Below, piece after piece: positions 50,123 through 63,351 of a DNA stretch of 64,000 nucleotides. Both the position numbers and the translations under genes were made by a program. Each line of letters begins with the position of its first letter. The first letter of the stretch is position 1. A model generated the notes under the pieces. The model saw only the letters and a list, made by a program, of their open reading frames with translations. It searched no databases and was not told where the DNA came from. This DNA comes from Buddleja alternifolia (Eukaryota > Streptophyta > Magnoliopsida > Lamiales > Scrophulariaceae). Location: contig CM033391.1 in NCBI GenBank assembly GCA_019426215.1, forward strand, positions 3,956,708-4,020,707, read 5' to 3'.

Positions 50123-51282
50123 TAGGGATGGCAACGGATCCGGGTTGGACCCGGAACCGCCCCAACGGTTCCGGTTCCCCGTCTCTAACCGGATCCGGTT
50201 CCGGTTCCAGCTTATACGGGTCAACCCTGAACCTCCCTTTTTTTTATAAAAAACAAATTATAAAATTAAAAATGTAAGCCTTGAATTCTTGGCAGCTGAA
50301 AACAGAATTCCTCCAAAACAAGCAAAACGCATTCCGTTTTAGTTGCTGATGTATGTTCATAATCAAATAGCAAAGCAAAAGAAATATGTAGAAATGGATT
50401 ATTTGTTGCTGCTGTATGTATTCGATAAGGTTGAGAAATGCAAAATATATTCGATAAGGTTGAGAAATGGATGTCTGCTTGTGAAGACTACAAAAAGGCA
50501 ATTGCTTATATAAAATATAATCAGTAATTTGATTAGCATTTGTACATAGCAGCAAAGTAACTTTATCTATCCTTTCCTATTGAGAAATCAAATATAATCA
50601 GTCAATTTCCTGCTTAATTGAACATGATTAAACCCAATATGAGATAGCACAACAGAGATTTTGCATGTTTTAAGATTATTTGCGACAACCGACAATTTAT
50701 TTTGTTTATTTTTACTAAACACGATCAATTTCATCGTCTTTTATATACATATGATGATGTGCATTTAATTTAGTTTTGAATATTAATCTTCTATCCAAAA
50801 TTAATTTATCAAAACCAAAAGAATGTAGATATTCTTTATACTCTTGCAATTATACAACTTCAACTAATTCGAGAAACTCTAAATTGAAATCGGAAATTTT
50901 AAGTTGCTTATAAATATTATTATTTGCATGGTTTGTAACCATAGAGAGATTATGATGACAAATAGAGTCGTGAGTTTCTTTGTTTTTTCTGTTTCTTTGC
51001 ACGGTTTGTAACCAAAAAAAAAATATATAAAAAAAAGGTCTTGCGGTTCCGGTTCCAAACTCGGGTACCCATGAGTCTCACGGTTCCGGTTCTCGCAGGT
51101 ACCCACAAGCGGTAGTGTAAAAACAATACTCGCGGGTACCCGCGGGTCTAGCGGTTCCTGGTCCTAGCGGTTCCGGGTCCTTTATTATGCGGTTCCGGTT
51201 TCAGTTCCGGGTCCCAAAAACTTATGCGGTTCCGATTCCGGATCCTTAGGAACCGACCGGAACCGGCCCGTTGCCATCCCTA
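50123..51282. mobile_element. Non-autonomous hAT element with perfect 8-bp TSD
   Basis: Perfect terminal inverted repeat TAGGGATGGCAACGG, or its close inverted form ending CCGTTGCCATCCCTA, with sub-terminal GGTTCCGGTTCC/GGGTACCCG-rich arrays. It is flanked on both sides by GTTAGGAA (50115-50122 and 51283-51290). The AT-rich core has no transposase; it includes a direct repeat of TATTCGATAAGGTTGAGAAATG near 50418 and 50450. Confidence 0.93.
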
Positions 51283-51290
51283 GTTAGGAA

Positions 51291-52940
51291 GCAAATGATT
51301 ACCAAGCTTAAATTTTCTGATGCTCAAGTAAGGATAATATACGTAAAGATCTTAATCGAATAAATGCTTAAATAAAGGATACTTAAGATAGTATGAATGG
51401 TGTAATGAAGTGATATTATAGGTGAAGGAATGGGCTCATGAGCCTAATAAATGTAGATTTTTACTCTTGTGTGGTTTGTTTTAAACTTTTAATGTAGCCC
51501 TCGGAAGATTTAATTAAGTAATCGAAAGTGCTTCAATATATATGACGTCATTAATTAATATAGTTGGGAAAGATGATTTTGTCCTTCAAATTAATTGTGA
51601 TCACATAAATGCTATTTGATTTTTAAAAATGTTACAGTATTTTCCCTTTTAATGAAGCTACAAATGTTGAGCACAAAATAAATATAAATTAAATAGGTGA
51701 CCATTGCCATAAGGCCCATAACTATAGTACATGCATGCGCAATGCACGTGAACTACACAAATTCCCTCAATAATATTAATCCTACTTGCCAAAGGTCCCA
51801 ACAAGCTCATTTAATGTAAGTGAGTTTCGTACTCCATTAGCATTAATATATATTGTATTTATTTTTTTAAATCTTAAATTCCTGTCGAGAAGTAACCTTT
51901 ATATATATACATATGGAGATTGAATGAGAGGCAACATGGGAAGAAGACCTACCAATACCATAAATTACTCGACTCCTTCTCTTGACCAACACAAGCTAGG
52001 CCCGAGATCCCATTCTAGGAGTTATGTCAAATGTAACAAATAGGAATTTAATTTTCCATATTACATACTAGTTAATGATTCATTATAACTCACCTACACG
52101 AAAATCGAGGTGGTAGACCCAATTTCCAAGTAGTTCTATTTCACTTGTGCAATTTTCTCGCTTTCTCTCTAAAAACTCTTACAAATCATATACACCTTCT
52201 TGTTTTTCTCTTCTCCGCCGATGACAGCACGTCAGAGCAATTGTCCCATCATGGTTACTATTGTCATCATTTACGGGAAATTGGTTTGAACACTCTCCTT
52301 CAAGTTTTATTCTCGTCAATTGAGAGATAAAACATTGATATAGGCCTCGAATCCATTTTCGATTTTTTCATGTAGTTAGTTTTAATTTTTTGTTATTTTA
52401 TTTCCTCTAGGATAAGAGCTTCGGTCTCTTGTATTTTCTCCATAGAGGTTTTGTCCTTTGAGATAATTGTGGTAGGTACTTCAAAGATGTTCATAAATTT
52501 GTGGGACTCATTGTATAGCTCCCTACATTGTATATTTTGATTCAAATCAAACGAGTAAAATGACCAATTTTCTCAAGAAAGATCTAATTATATTTAATTT
52601 ATAGCTAGTGATATTTATTAAGTGATAAGAATTGTTGATTCGCCACATTAGTAATTTCCACAAATTTCTGTGTCTAAATTATCACTTTTAGCAATCTCAT
52701 TGACAATTTATCTACAACCAAATATAGTCTTAAAATAGTCGGAAAAGGTTTTACTGTTGCCAAGTTGTCAGTATATATGTGTGACAATCACGAATATAAG
52801 GCAAAATTGCATGTTTGATCCTATTAGACAGGGAATTTAACATTTTCTTGCACGAACTTTATAGTCTATGCAATTTAAGCCACGCCATTTTATAATTATT
52901 ATACATTTGATCTACTCATTAGATTTTGGACGAGAATGAT
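51291..52940. other. Intergenic AT-rich DNA
   Basis: No supported gene. The short open frame at 52145-52330 has no recognisable domain. Confidence 0.4.
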
Positions 52941-52948
52941 GACATGGG

Positions 52949-53549
52949 TGTAATGATCTCACATTGGGAAAGAAATGAGAAATGAAATAGTTCATAAAAA
53001 GAATTCTAACTAGGATTCAAGTGTAACAACTAATATCCATTTTGAATCGTGGTTTGAATGCACAACTCAATGTTACGCTCAATAGGTTTGATGGAACTTC
53101 TCTGGTTTAACGGAGTTGTAAGCACGGGACGTGACAAAATGGTATCATAGTCGTCCACTAGCCGAAATTTCGGGAGTTAAGTGCTACATGGGGCAAAGTG
53201 CTACACATTTCAGTAATCACCTTTTAAACCTGCGGGACAAAGTGCTACGAGCGTGTGAGCTGCCTCTTGAGCCCATGAGAGTCACCGCTAGAGTCCCGAC
53301 ACCTAGTAACAGTTTCTGGACCGAGTCACACTGTGACGAAGATGTCGCTCCTCGAATGAGGGGTGATTGTAATGATCCCCCATCAGGAACGAAAGGAGAA
53401 ATGAAATAGTTTATAAAGAGAACCCTAAAATTCAAATGTAACAATAGATATTTATTTTGATCGGTGGTTTGAAGCCCAACTCAAGGTTAAGCTCAATGGA
53501 TTTGATGAGACTTCTCTGGTCCAACAGGGTTGTGAGCCCGGGGCGTGAA
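52949..53549 (+). mobile_element. TRIM-like miniature LTR retroelement
   Basis: Two short direct repeats, 52949-53136 and 53368-53549 (about 185 bp, both starting TGTAATGATC), enclose about 230 non-coding bases. Just inside the first is TGGTATCATAG (53140-53150), close to the initiator-Met-tRNA primer-binding site TGGTATCAGAG. A purine-rich CGAATGAGGGGTGA precedes the second. This is the layout of a terminal-repeat retrotransposon in miniature. The LTRs are clearly diverged, so the insertion is old; no clean TSD was seen. Confidence 0.78.
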
Positions 53550-53758
53550 AATGGTGTCACATGGTCGGCAATTTTACTAATTTGGTGAGACAAAATCATG
53601 TGGAATACACGTGACAGCTTCAAGATATTTTTTGGTTTGTTGATAAATTAGCTTGAAGGAAATCATTTTCACATGAATTTTTCTGAGCAAGTGATGAATG
53701 TTTCCCTCTATCTCTATGAAAACCTGATGTCATTTCACATGGATATTACCCATCAGAT

Positions 53759-55346
53759 GTGGCACAATAGGGACTCCCAAAAAATCCATTGGATTGCATG
53801 GGAGAAATTATGCAAAAGTAAGGAAAAGGGAGGCTTGGGTTTTAGAGAATTAAAATGTTTCAACCAAGCGATGTTGGCAAAACAAGAGTGAAACATTTTA
53901 CAAAATCCGGAGTGTTTATTGAGTGGAGTGTTGCGGGCACGTTATTTCCAAAATTCATCTTTGTTGGAGGCTTCATTAGGGTCGAACCCTTCGCTCACAT
54001 GGAGGGGCATTTTCAAAGCGAGAGATATTTTGAAGGAGGGATGTAGGTGGAGGATTGATTCGGGGAAAAGAGTGCGAATTTGGAGGGATCCATGGCTCCC
54101 AAGAAAAAATGGTTTTGTGATTTCATCCTCACGTAGAGTCTTAGATTCCGAAGCAAGGGTTAATGAACTAAAAATTGGAGAAGATGGGTGGTGGAATATT
54201 GTTCTCATCCGAGACATTTTTAGTACTTTTGAAGCCGAGGCCATCTTATCGTTACCATTGGGGAGCGCATCAAACATGGACCGTATGGTATGGCATTGTA
54301 CAAAAGGCGGTTATTTCTCCGTCCGTAGTGCTTACCACTTGGCTGGGGAAATGCGGGATCGTAAAAGACCTAGCTCCTCTTATGCGACTGATCCGGATGC
54401 AAAATGGGAGTTTATTTGGAAATGTCGTGTCTCTCCTAAAGTACTCCTCTTTGCTTGAAAAGCGTGTAAGAAGGCCCTTCCAATGGGGGAGGAGCTATTG
54501 AGAAAGCGGTTGGACGTGTCGGTGGGCTGCTCACTTTGCAATGGCAATCGAGAGGATTTGAAGCACATTCTGTTTGGTTTCTCTTATGCTCGTGTAGTTT
54601 TGTGTTTCTCAAATTTGTCGTGGCATTGCTTAACAAGTGGTCCGGATAATGTTGAGTAATGGATTCAGAATGTGTTTTCTAACCTTGATGAAAAAGATTT
54701 CAGCCTATTCTTAGTGATTTGCTGGTACCTATGGTACAATAGAAACAAAAAGCTCTTGGAACACCACTCTTTATAGGCTGATTGTTTGATCTCTCAAGCA
54801 AGGAATTTCCTACGGATTTTTTGGTCATCGAATTTGGTTGACAAACCAACTAAACAGGAACCTTGGCCGGTGCAATGGAAACCACCAGATTCGAGTTTTA
54901 TTAAGTTAAATTTTGATGGCGCGCTTTTCCGCAATGAAGGATCTAAGGGTGGCGGTGTTGTGGCTAGAGATACATTTGGGGCTTGTGTGGGATGGTGTTC
55001 AAATCGCGTTTCTTTTCTCTCTTCTCCAGAGCGTGTGGAAGTGTTGGCAGCCCGCTTAGCTTTGGATTCTTTGCGTAAATGTTGGCAGAAGATTATTATC
55101 GAGGGTGATTGTCTAGCTTTGATTAATTCTTTTCAGTCCTCCAGTCCGATTTTTAGTGATTTAGGTCCTTTGGTAGTTGATGTTCGTCTCTTAGCATCGT
55201 CTTTTCAATCTTGTTCTTTTTCTTTTGTTAAACGTAGTGGTAATGGTGTAGCGCATGTTTTAGCGCGTTCGGTTTTGGGGGCCCAAAAAGGTGTTCATGG
55301 ACTCCCGTACTTGGCATCTATTGCTGTTGTGGATGATTTTTTCTAA
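53759..55346 (+). pseudogene. LINE ORF2 remnant: zinc-binding RT-associated region and RNase H
   Basis: Reads [18 protein letters not shown]...[56 protein letters not shown], then a C/H-rich SVGCSLCNGNREDLKHIL, and an RNase H-like domain FDGALFRNEG...GGVVARD...LAARLALDSLRKCW...EGDCLALINSF. In-frame stops occur near 53889, 54457, 54657 and 54776; the first two stand where the family has Trp (TGG to TGA). It cannot yield a complete protein. Confidence 0.9.
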
Positions 55347-55379
55347 GTAATGAAAGCTACCGTTTCTATCAAAAAAAGA
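53759..55379 (+). mobile_element. 5'-truncated LINE (L1-type) insertion
   Basis: Codes the 3' part of a plant LINE ORF2 and ends in a short A-rich tail (TCAAAAAAAG). It is flanked by ATATTACCCATCAGAT (53743-53758) and ATATTACCCATCGGAT (55380-55395), a 16-bp TSD with one mismatch. The 5' end lies inside the post-RT region, typical of incomplete target-primed reverse transcription. Confidence 0.92.
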
Positions 55380-55395
55380 ATATTACCCATCGGAT

Positions 55396-56551
55396 TAGCA
55401 TAACTTACAACCACGTGATACTGAAATGATAAATTTTAATCATGAATTGGTGATATGAACCATATGTGTGATAAATTTCAAAATTTGAGACCAAATGTGT
55501 AAAATTCATTAAATTTGAAAATTGCTCAAAACTCCTATTTCAATGTGAACATAAATACAATGCTGCCAACATTTAATCAGTGACAATTTTAACATTTTCA
55601 AGATCAACGTCTCGTTCTTAATAGTTTCTTTTTTCTTGCAGTGATTGAAAGCCACCAACTGCATATCCACAAGTGGATTTGAGTTCAAAAACTTGAAGGG
55701 CCCCATGAAATATGTGGTCCATATATAATGCAGATAAGAACAATAACACCTAGTTTGATAAGATCTGTCAAACCCTTTGGTTGCCCCATCATGTTCTTGA
55801 TATCTAACCTTTTTAACTGAAAATTATATGTGGTACCATCCTTTATTCACCTCTTCTTTGTCACAATTTTTTCATCCACAATACAAGTTAAATCATTTCA
55901 TATTTTGGAGATTCTCCACTTTATATTTGACCTTTTTCAGGTTTATAGCAACCTTTCTCGTCATATGTGAAATAAAGCACCAAAAGCACATAGCAAATCT
56001 TCATTTTCAATCTTTCAAAATTTCAAATGATTATTTTGTACCCCCCACCCACGCCCACCCCTACCACAACTTTTTATATTTTTTTCACAAAATAAATAAA
56101 ATTTAGGGAGTGATTTTAGAGAATTTCTGGATTTTAAGTTGAGATGTAATATTCATATATGATGATATTTACGTAAATCTTACTATTTCTAACGTTTCAA
56201 AAACTCTTAAAAATGACTAGTCACATGTGTTCCAAAGATATGAAAAAGTCAAGAAATCAATTATTAGAAAAATGAATGAGATTTAAATTATTGATTTTGC
56301 GGAATTTCAATCTTATAAAAAAGACAGACAAAAAAGAGCAACAATATATTCCCAAATCTACAACTTATCAAACCTCAAAAACAAGAGGGTTCAGAAAGAA
56401 AAAAAAAGAGAAAATTCAGTTTACATTCTTAAAGCAATTTGTCAGTAATTCAATAATCAAAATCAATTAAAGTCCTTATATTCATTTCATGAGTAATGAA
56501 CAACCAAAAAATTATTTCCAAAAAATAAAAATAACCCTCTAATAATTTATT
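55396..56551. other. Intergenic, downstream of the DUF868 gene
   Basis: AT-rich; no supported gene or bounded repeat. Confidence 0.4.
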
Positions 56552-57472
56552 TCATACAATGTTCTTACATGCGTAGATCATCAATGAGAACTCAACTTTA
56601 TCTTCATGATCTTTCTTCACAATCTTCTCTTCCAACCACAATCTGCTATCCATCCCACTTCTAGTCCTGAACATAAACACGGCTAATCCCGGGCCCGACG
56701 GATTATTGTAAAACCAATCATGAACGTCCCACATTAGATCCACAAGCAATCCATCCAAAAAAATAGTTTGATTACCTCTAAAATTCCATTGAAGCCTTTT
56801 CACACGAATAACGGTCTTCTTATCGATGCAAACGGATAACGCGGGATACTTTAATCCCTCGTTTTCTCCACCGTAACGGATTATAATGTCGTGAGGGTTT
56901 CCAGAGTCACAGAATCGGGCTTTTGTCGAATAAAGCGATGAATTACCCGAAAAATGCTCCTGACGAGAAATTAACGAGAATTTCGCCATTTTCGATCCTG
57001 GTTTAAGTTTCTTCATCGTAACTTCATGAGCTAGGTCACCGATTATAAGCCCGATTTCTGAATCGAACGTGACGAAGACGTAAAACCCGTCAACGGGCTC
57101 AGGCCCGGTTTCGTATCGAGCTGTCGAAAGATCGTAGAAGACCTCAATGTTGGTGTTGTGGGATTCCAGGGTTTTGGTGCCTTTTAATTTTCTGAAAAGC
57201 CTGGAATTCGTGCTTAATTTGACTGCGGTTGATGGATCATCGTTGAAGGATATGTTGAGGCCCTGAGATAGAGTGTTCTTGCTCCAGGTGAGTGTGACTA
57301 AGATATGTTTATGAGACGATAGGGTCGTTTTGTATAAACATACGACGGCGTTTTGGGTTGATGGAATTGGATTATTTGGAGAAATAATGCAAGAAGTGTT
57401 TGAATAACTTGAACATGAAGTATCAGAAACTTGTACTGCATATTCACTGAAACAAGATGTGAAATCTCTCAT
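56552..57472 (-). CDS. DUF868 family protein
   Basis: Intronless, 306 aa, function unknown in plants. The start MRDFTSCFSEYAVQVSDTSCSSYSN and the later blocks QNAVVCLYKTTLS, LNISFNDDPSTAVKLSTNSRLFRKLKGTK, IEVFYDLSTARYETGPEPVDGFYV, DSEIGLIIGD, RVKRLQWNFRGNQTIFLDGL, VDLMWDVHDW and GLAVFMFRTRSGMDSRLW (each read in the frame) match the remembered pattern of DUF868 throughout, so the gene looks complete. No signal peptide or membrane segment is obvious. The start is the first ATG of the frame. Just upstream on the gene strand lies a CT-rich microsatellite, probably in the 5' leader. Confidence 0.92.
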   Translation of the reverse strand: MRDFTSCFSEYAVQVSDTSCSSYSNTSCIISPNNPIPSTQNAVVCLYKTTLSSHKHILVTLTWSKNTLSQGLNISFNDDPSTAVKLSTNSRLFRKLKGTKTLESHNTNIEVFYDLSTARYETGPEPVDGFYVFVTFDSEIGLIIGDLAHEVTMKKLKPGSKMAKFSLISRQEHFSGNSSLYSTKARFCDSGNPHDIIIRYGGENEGLKYPALSVCIDKKTVIRVKRLQWNFRGNQTIFLDGLLVDLMWDVHDWFYNNPSGPGLAVFMFRTRSGMDSRLWLEEKIVKKDHEDKVEFSLMIYACKNIV

Positions 57473-57477
57473 TTTGT

Positions 57478-57518
57478 AGAGAGAGAGAGAATGAGAGAGA
57501 GAGAGAGAGAAAGAGATT
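57478..57518 (-). repeat. CT/GA microsatellite in probable DUF868 5' leader
   Basis: Two runs of GA dinucleotides on the plus strand (CT on the gene strand) within 50 bp of the start codon. CT-rich leaders are common in plant genes; a regulatory role is only possible. Confidence 0.8.
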
Positions 57519-57539
57519 GAAATTTCAGAGAAAAATGGG

Positions 57540-60348
57540 AGGAAAGGAAATGGAAATCAAATTTTCTGACAAGCCCATGTATATATGTAATAAATATGAT
57601 ATATTTCTCTTTCTCTGTCACATTAAAATTTGCAACTTACGAATAAAAATTGAGAGAGAAACTTTGAAGGCTTCTTACTTTATTTCTTGACAGTTCATCT
57701 GAGACTGAGATATTGAAATATTTAAAATGGAAAGAGAAACTAAAAGTCTATATAAATATATAGAAGAAAGATAGACAGAATGAATGCAGCAATGTAATGA
57801 CAGTGCCAAATTCTTGCTTTATTTTATTTATTTAGTTTTAAAGTTTTTATGATCTTGGGATTAATGGTTGACTTAAATATAATGAAGCTTCCATTATGTT
57901 ATTTTAACTGTTTTATGAATAGAAAATCGGTTCATTATTCAATTAGCTATGGTAAGAAAAATCTCACTTGTGGCCCATTGAGAATTTGAATAGACAAAAG
58001 TACGTTTATGTCCATCTAATATAGCATTTAAAGGCCAGTTTGGTTCATATGGTAAATTTGTAATTAGAAGTTCTTGTATTCAAATCCCGCCAAAAGGACT
58101 TTGATATACTAAATTATGTAATAGATCGTTCGAGTTAATGTATATATAGACCTATGCATTGGACGATTATTTCGTAATATATATTTGAAATGTCTCACTT
58201 AAGCATATATTATATTTACACTTGCAGAAGTTATTATATTGTAGATATATATGATTTGCGTGACTTATCTAATCTAGGGGATCATAACCAATGACCCCAA
58301 GCTACGATCTTGAAACATAACCATAGATCATATATATCCACGTGATGTCATCATAATGATTCAGTGCCCCTTAGCGATTAATGCGCCATAAAAATTTCTA
58401 TAAATACTCTAAGCAGAACATTTAAGGGATTGTACATTTTACCACCCCAATTCTTTTCTTGAACATCATATTTGATCCTAGAGTACTTTTGTTATTAGAT
58501 TTTAGGTAGTTTATTTATAAAATATACCTTGGATTATCACCATACACGCGATCCTATATATAAATTACTACCTTATGTCACGGGTTGCGTAATGACACGA
58601 TTTTTTTAAAAAGTATGTAGGTAGCTTGATTGTACGTGAAAACAAACTTGAAATGATCCAAAACTTGGATTGTGCCCGACTCATAGATTCGACTAATTTG
58701 AGTCGACCATCTAAAATCGACCCAAATCAATATTCATACCAAATACATAACAATGCTCTTTTCGTCTAAAACATTTCAAATTAGCAAAACATTTAATGAC
58801 ACAATGGTTGAAAAATATGCTTGTGTCACAATTTATATTTTTTTTTAAGTGAAAAAATTATTGAAACATAAATTGCTATGGAGGGCTTGTTCAAATGTAA
58901 GTCGTGCGCGCACTTCTCATCATGTTCAATTTTGTAGAAATCGCTATTTTCGCATTGTTTAGTGACAAGGGCATTGAGATGAGCATGAATTGTGATAGTG
59001 AGTGTTTGGCCCCCCACAAATTAAAACCACTCTACTGACTTACCAACTTCTGCTGCCTACACACCTATGATTAAAACCAGAGGAATAATGTGAAACTAGT
59101 AACTTCCCTTTTTCTTTAAGCTATCTAGTCTAGTTATAAATACGATTTATAAATCTTAATACGGGTCATTCTTAGCTTCAAAACGTTCAATTTCAATATG
59201 ATTACAATAATATGGTTGGGATTATGAGACAGAATTAAAGTAGTTAAACATGCTCGAACATCTTGAAGAGCGTGGTAAAAAGTTGGGTCCAAATTACAAC
59301 ACGTGCAAAAAATAAAGTAAATCTCGAATCAACTATTAGTACTTTATCAATCATTATAACCCTGTCTCATAACTAGAACCACTTTGTACGGTGAACGCTT
59401 GGATCTTACTATATTGATGATTCCGAGACTCACAATAGCGGGAGCTCCCATGAATAAGACGTTAACTTGTCGATACAATTAACTTTCTTGCATGGTCTCC
59501 TTTTATTCTTTTATATTTAGTAAAAGTCATTAATTGAAATCCATTTATTTATAGTAACAGATCCTATAGTTAATCCTTTTCCTTTATGAGAAGATTAATA
59601 AATTGCCAATACTTTTAATGTTTAATTAAGATTCAAAATTCTTTGTATGGTTGTAAGTTGGGAGGAAAGAACATTTAATTAAATAATTGACCCATGAACC
59701 TATTAAATTTTATGTGAAGGAGGCCCTTTCACATCCCTTTCAAGCCTCCACAAAGGGGGTGCCCTCCGCTTCCATTTTCAATGCCCTTTCCACCTCAACT
59801 CCAAGAGAAAAAGAAAGGTTTCTACCACATTGGAAAATTACCCAATGGAGTAACCAATTTGGTTACTGAAGAAAAAGGAGTCATTAATTATTTGATGGGA
59901 AATTCTTAAATGAATTCGGATTGATACTAAACGACTCGGAGACGCTATATTAACAGTGTCTTAATCATTTTGCTGATACGACAACATTCAAACCGTTTGT
60001 TCTGAATAAAATTTTCAGCATGGAAGAATTTATCTAATTTGAGACTCTCTAAATATACCCAAAAAATTCAATAATTTTTCCTATTTCGAAAAGAACTTAT
60101 TGGTTCAATATACTTTCGGAAAATTGCATCACTAACAGGTTTTTCCATAACGGATGGATTATTATAATGAGAGGCTGTGATAAATCAATGAGCCAAAATT
60201 GATGATAGATATATCATTTTTCATTAGAATTAGTATTAACCTAATGATATGTCCAATGTCATAAGCACACAATGAAAGGACCTTCCTTCCATATCATCGA
60301 GGTTTGGATGGGAACTTTGAAAATTAATAGCATTTCTTGGTACCTCTT

Positions 60349-60397
<49 letters not shown>

Positions 60398-61550
60398 CTT
60401 ACATGCGGACTTAGACTGATTTGAGTGAACCACAAAAATGACTGTGTTACGTTATATTTCACTGTGTTAACTAGTTTACTCTATTTTTAATGGTCTATTA
60501 ATAAAGAGGAGTAGACCATTAAATTGATTAAATTGTAATTTAATATCCTCCAAGTAATTTTTGTTACAAAATATCTATCTTGAGGATAATTTTTTAGAAG
60601 GCAAAGAAAAAGAAGAAGTATAATAAATCGAATCTGGACAGAGCAAACTCCTTGACCTGAGTTTTTAGAAGAATATTTTAGTTATTTTACAATACATTGT
60701 AATCAACTCTAGACTTCAATTATATATATGTAAATAAATATATCAATTTTTTGTAATCAGTAAGTTGAATATTAAAAAATAAAATTAATATCATGAATAT
60801 GGAGGCGAACAATTTTTGTCAAACCACGTAAATTATATGTTAATACGTGTTTAATTTTATTTTCGCGTTGAAAATAAGAAAAGCAACAATGATAAAAGCT
60901 GCATGAGAAAGCTTAAAGGAGCTATAGCACAAACTCACAATAACAAAAAGCAAAACAAAGAGCTAAAAAAGATACGACGACTAATAGAAAAAGGCCTTAT
61001 AATCATCTAAATACATCTCCAAGGTGTGAAGCTATGATTATTGTGCTGATCATATTGCACTTAGTACTTTTAATGATATATTTCATCTTTCAATAAAGAT
61101 ATGAATGAAAACATATTGAATTTTTGGGGAATGGATATAGGGAATCTACCATAAAACATTATATATATAGAATTCAATGAAAAAGAATTATTGCTTATTT
61201 TTGGATGAATTTATATTCGTTTATTTAGGCACATTGGCCCGCATGTGGTCAGGCCCCGGCTCCTTGCATGTTCCACAATTAATGTCCAAGTACAAGTAGA
61301 TTGTAATTATGAATATGGACCAAATATGTTACAATTGAAACTATAAATATATACATTTTGTATGTATACATATATGTATCATTATATATATATATCATGC
61401 GTTTGTGTGCGTGGGGTGGGGTGGGGTGGAACCAATTGATGAATAATTGTTCCAAAATGGTATCAAATTAAAAGCAGATGGGATCTGCAACAAGATGAAT
61501 AGATGATAGGGTTTTGTTTCGGGTCGATTTTCTATTCCATGTTTTATTTT
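57540..61550. other. Gene-poor AT-rich DNA
   Basis: No supported gene. Holds a (TA)n tract of about 45 bp at 60351-60394. Confidence 0.4.
60351..60394. repeat. (TA)n microsatellite
   Basis: About 22 uninterrupted TA units. Confidence 0.95.
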
Positions 61551-61558
61551 AGGTAAAT

Positions 61559-61647
61559 GATATTGGCACTCCACTATTCAATACAAATTTCTTTCTAAAA
61601 ATACTGAAATTTGGAGTTCCATTAGTAATTTCTGGAGTGCCAATATC
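61559..61647. repeat. Short hairpin element (MITE-like)
   Basis: Perfect 15-bp inverted ends GATATTGGCACTCCA / TGGAGTGCCAATATC around about 60 bases. A diverged copy in opposite orientation lies at about 63352-63462, sharing CTATTCAATACAAATTTCTT. Confidence 0.75.
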
Positions 61648-63351
61648 AACTCCTTTTATTTTATATTTTATACGTATGTTTGCCAATTAGATAAAATATT
61701 TCTTTATTAAATAAATTAATCAAAATTATATACATGCACTTATTGTATGAGGATTACAACTACAAAAGGTCAGTATGATTCTTGAATTTTAAAACAGAAA
61801 ATATGAAAAAGTTTTGTTTAATTGCGGCCAAGATTGATGGGGCATTATTCTTCATCACTGCCCTTTTTATGTTTGCTATATTTACACAAAATTTCTTAAA
61901 ATTGTTGGCCTAATTCATGATTTTAGCTAACGATAATGTATATTCAAACTAGTTTCAACGCATAAATGAGGTGGAAACAAGGGTAAAAAAGATTAAACAC
62001 TTTCAACTATGATGGTTTTCACACTTTTTTAAATATACTTATTTTTTCACTTTATTGCATATTCCGTTGAATTATTACGCCAAAATTCAATCACGTGAGT
62101 GACACATGCCTTTTGTAAAACACAGTCCTTAGACATACTTCACTTTTCTTAAAACTGCATCTTCCCAAAATTCATATTCTCCAAAGTTCCTCCACCACCA
62201 CCCTCTTTCCAACGCCCAATTCCTCCGGCAACCACTCCCCCACCACCCATCCCCATCATGTCCCAAAATCGGCATCCCAAACACCTTGCAATCCATCATC
62301 CTTTGAAACTCATTCAATACAAAACAAGATCCATACACCCATTAACATAGAAAAATTGAGACAAAAATTAATTGTCCTTCTATTTTTGATAATGAGAATT
62401 TCATCATATGTTTATAAATAAAATAATAATCATTTTTTCCATGAAGAAGAAAAAAAAGAATTAATTACACCCAACCACCTACCCTATATAATTCTGGGAA
62501 TGGTGTGATTGCACACTGATTATTTGAATCTTACAATTTTTGAACTTTTGAAATAGAAAATTAAGACTCTTTTAGGAGCTAAACATTTATTGCACAAAAT
62601 CTCACTTAGAATGACTGTTTTGTGCATACAAATGGCATGTGTCATGCATGTGATACACTCCCAACTAAATATTTCAACGGAGTATGCCACCGGAATATGC
62701 TAATTTGTAAAAAAAAAAAAAAAACACAAAACCCATGAACTAGAGGAGGTAAAATGAAAAAAATATATATATATCTTCACAAAATGTAAGAAGGATCATT
62801 GTTTGGAGGGTTTCATATTTTTCCCCGAAGGTATATAATAAGAATATAATGATGTTATATGTCACATTTTAACTAATTATTTATTTCTTTTAGTTTAGTA
62901 GCTATAATTCGAAGCTAATGTTTCCGCTATAACATATTATATCATCATATCAAAGGTTGGTGATAAGATAGTAACGGGTTGACATTTTTCTGCACAGAGT
63001 TAACTGCATACATGGCCCAAACAACGAGATAGCTACTTACATGGAGTTGGATAAAATGGAGATCAATTGGACTCGAGTATGTGTTAGAGGGGATGTTTTT
63101 TATAGTAAACCGAAACAGTTACTTCTTGTGTTTATATTTTTTACGCACTGAAGTGTATTGTGTGTGGACCCCACATGTAGTTATGTGAAAGAGATAGACA
63201 TAATAGTACACCTTGAAGTAACACTCCCGGTAATTATCCGTGTTAGAAGTATTAATTAAATATTAATTGATGGTATTAATTACATATTGAATGACCAACT
63301 CTGCTGAAAGTTCAAGCGGTTAGAGAGGAGAATCATTTAAGGAGATGATAT
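61648..63351. other. Gene-poor AT-rich DNA
   Basis: A 69-codon Trp-rich open frame at 62129-62338 (minus) could be a fragment of an unidentified gene, but it has no firm domain. A long A-run sits at about 62708. Otherwise nothing was seen. Confidence 0.3.

Noticed and set aside
53944..55346. An independent plant RNase H-like host gene
   Set aside because: It lies inside the LINE borders set by the 16-bp TSD, in the order expected of ORF2, with stops between its parts.
62129..62338. A glycosyltransferase (PSPG-box) remnant in a Trp-rich open frame
   Set aside because: Only FGMPILGHDG vaguely fits and other frames must be mixed to extend it. Not enough to support a call.
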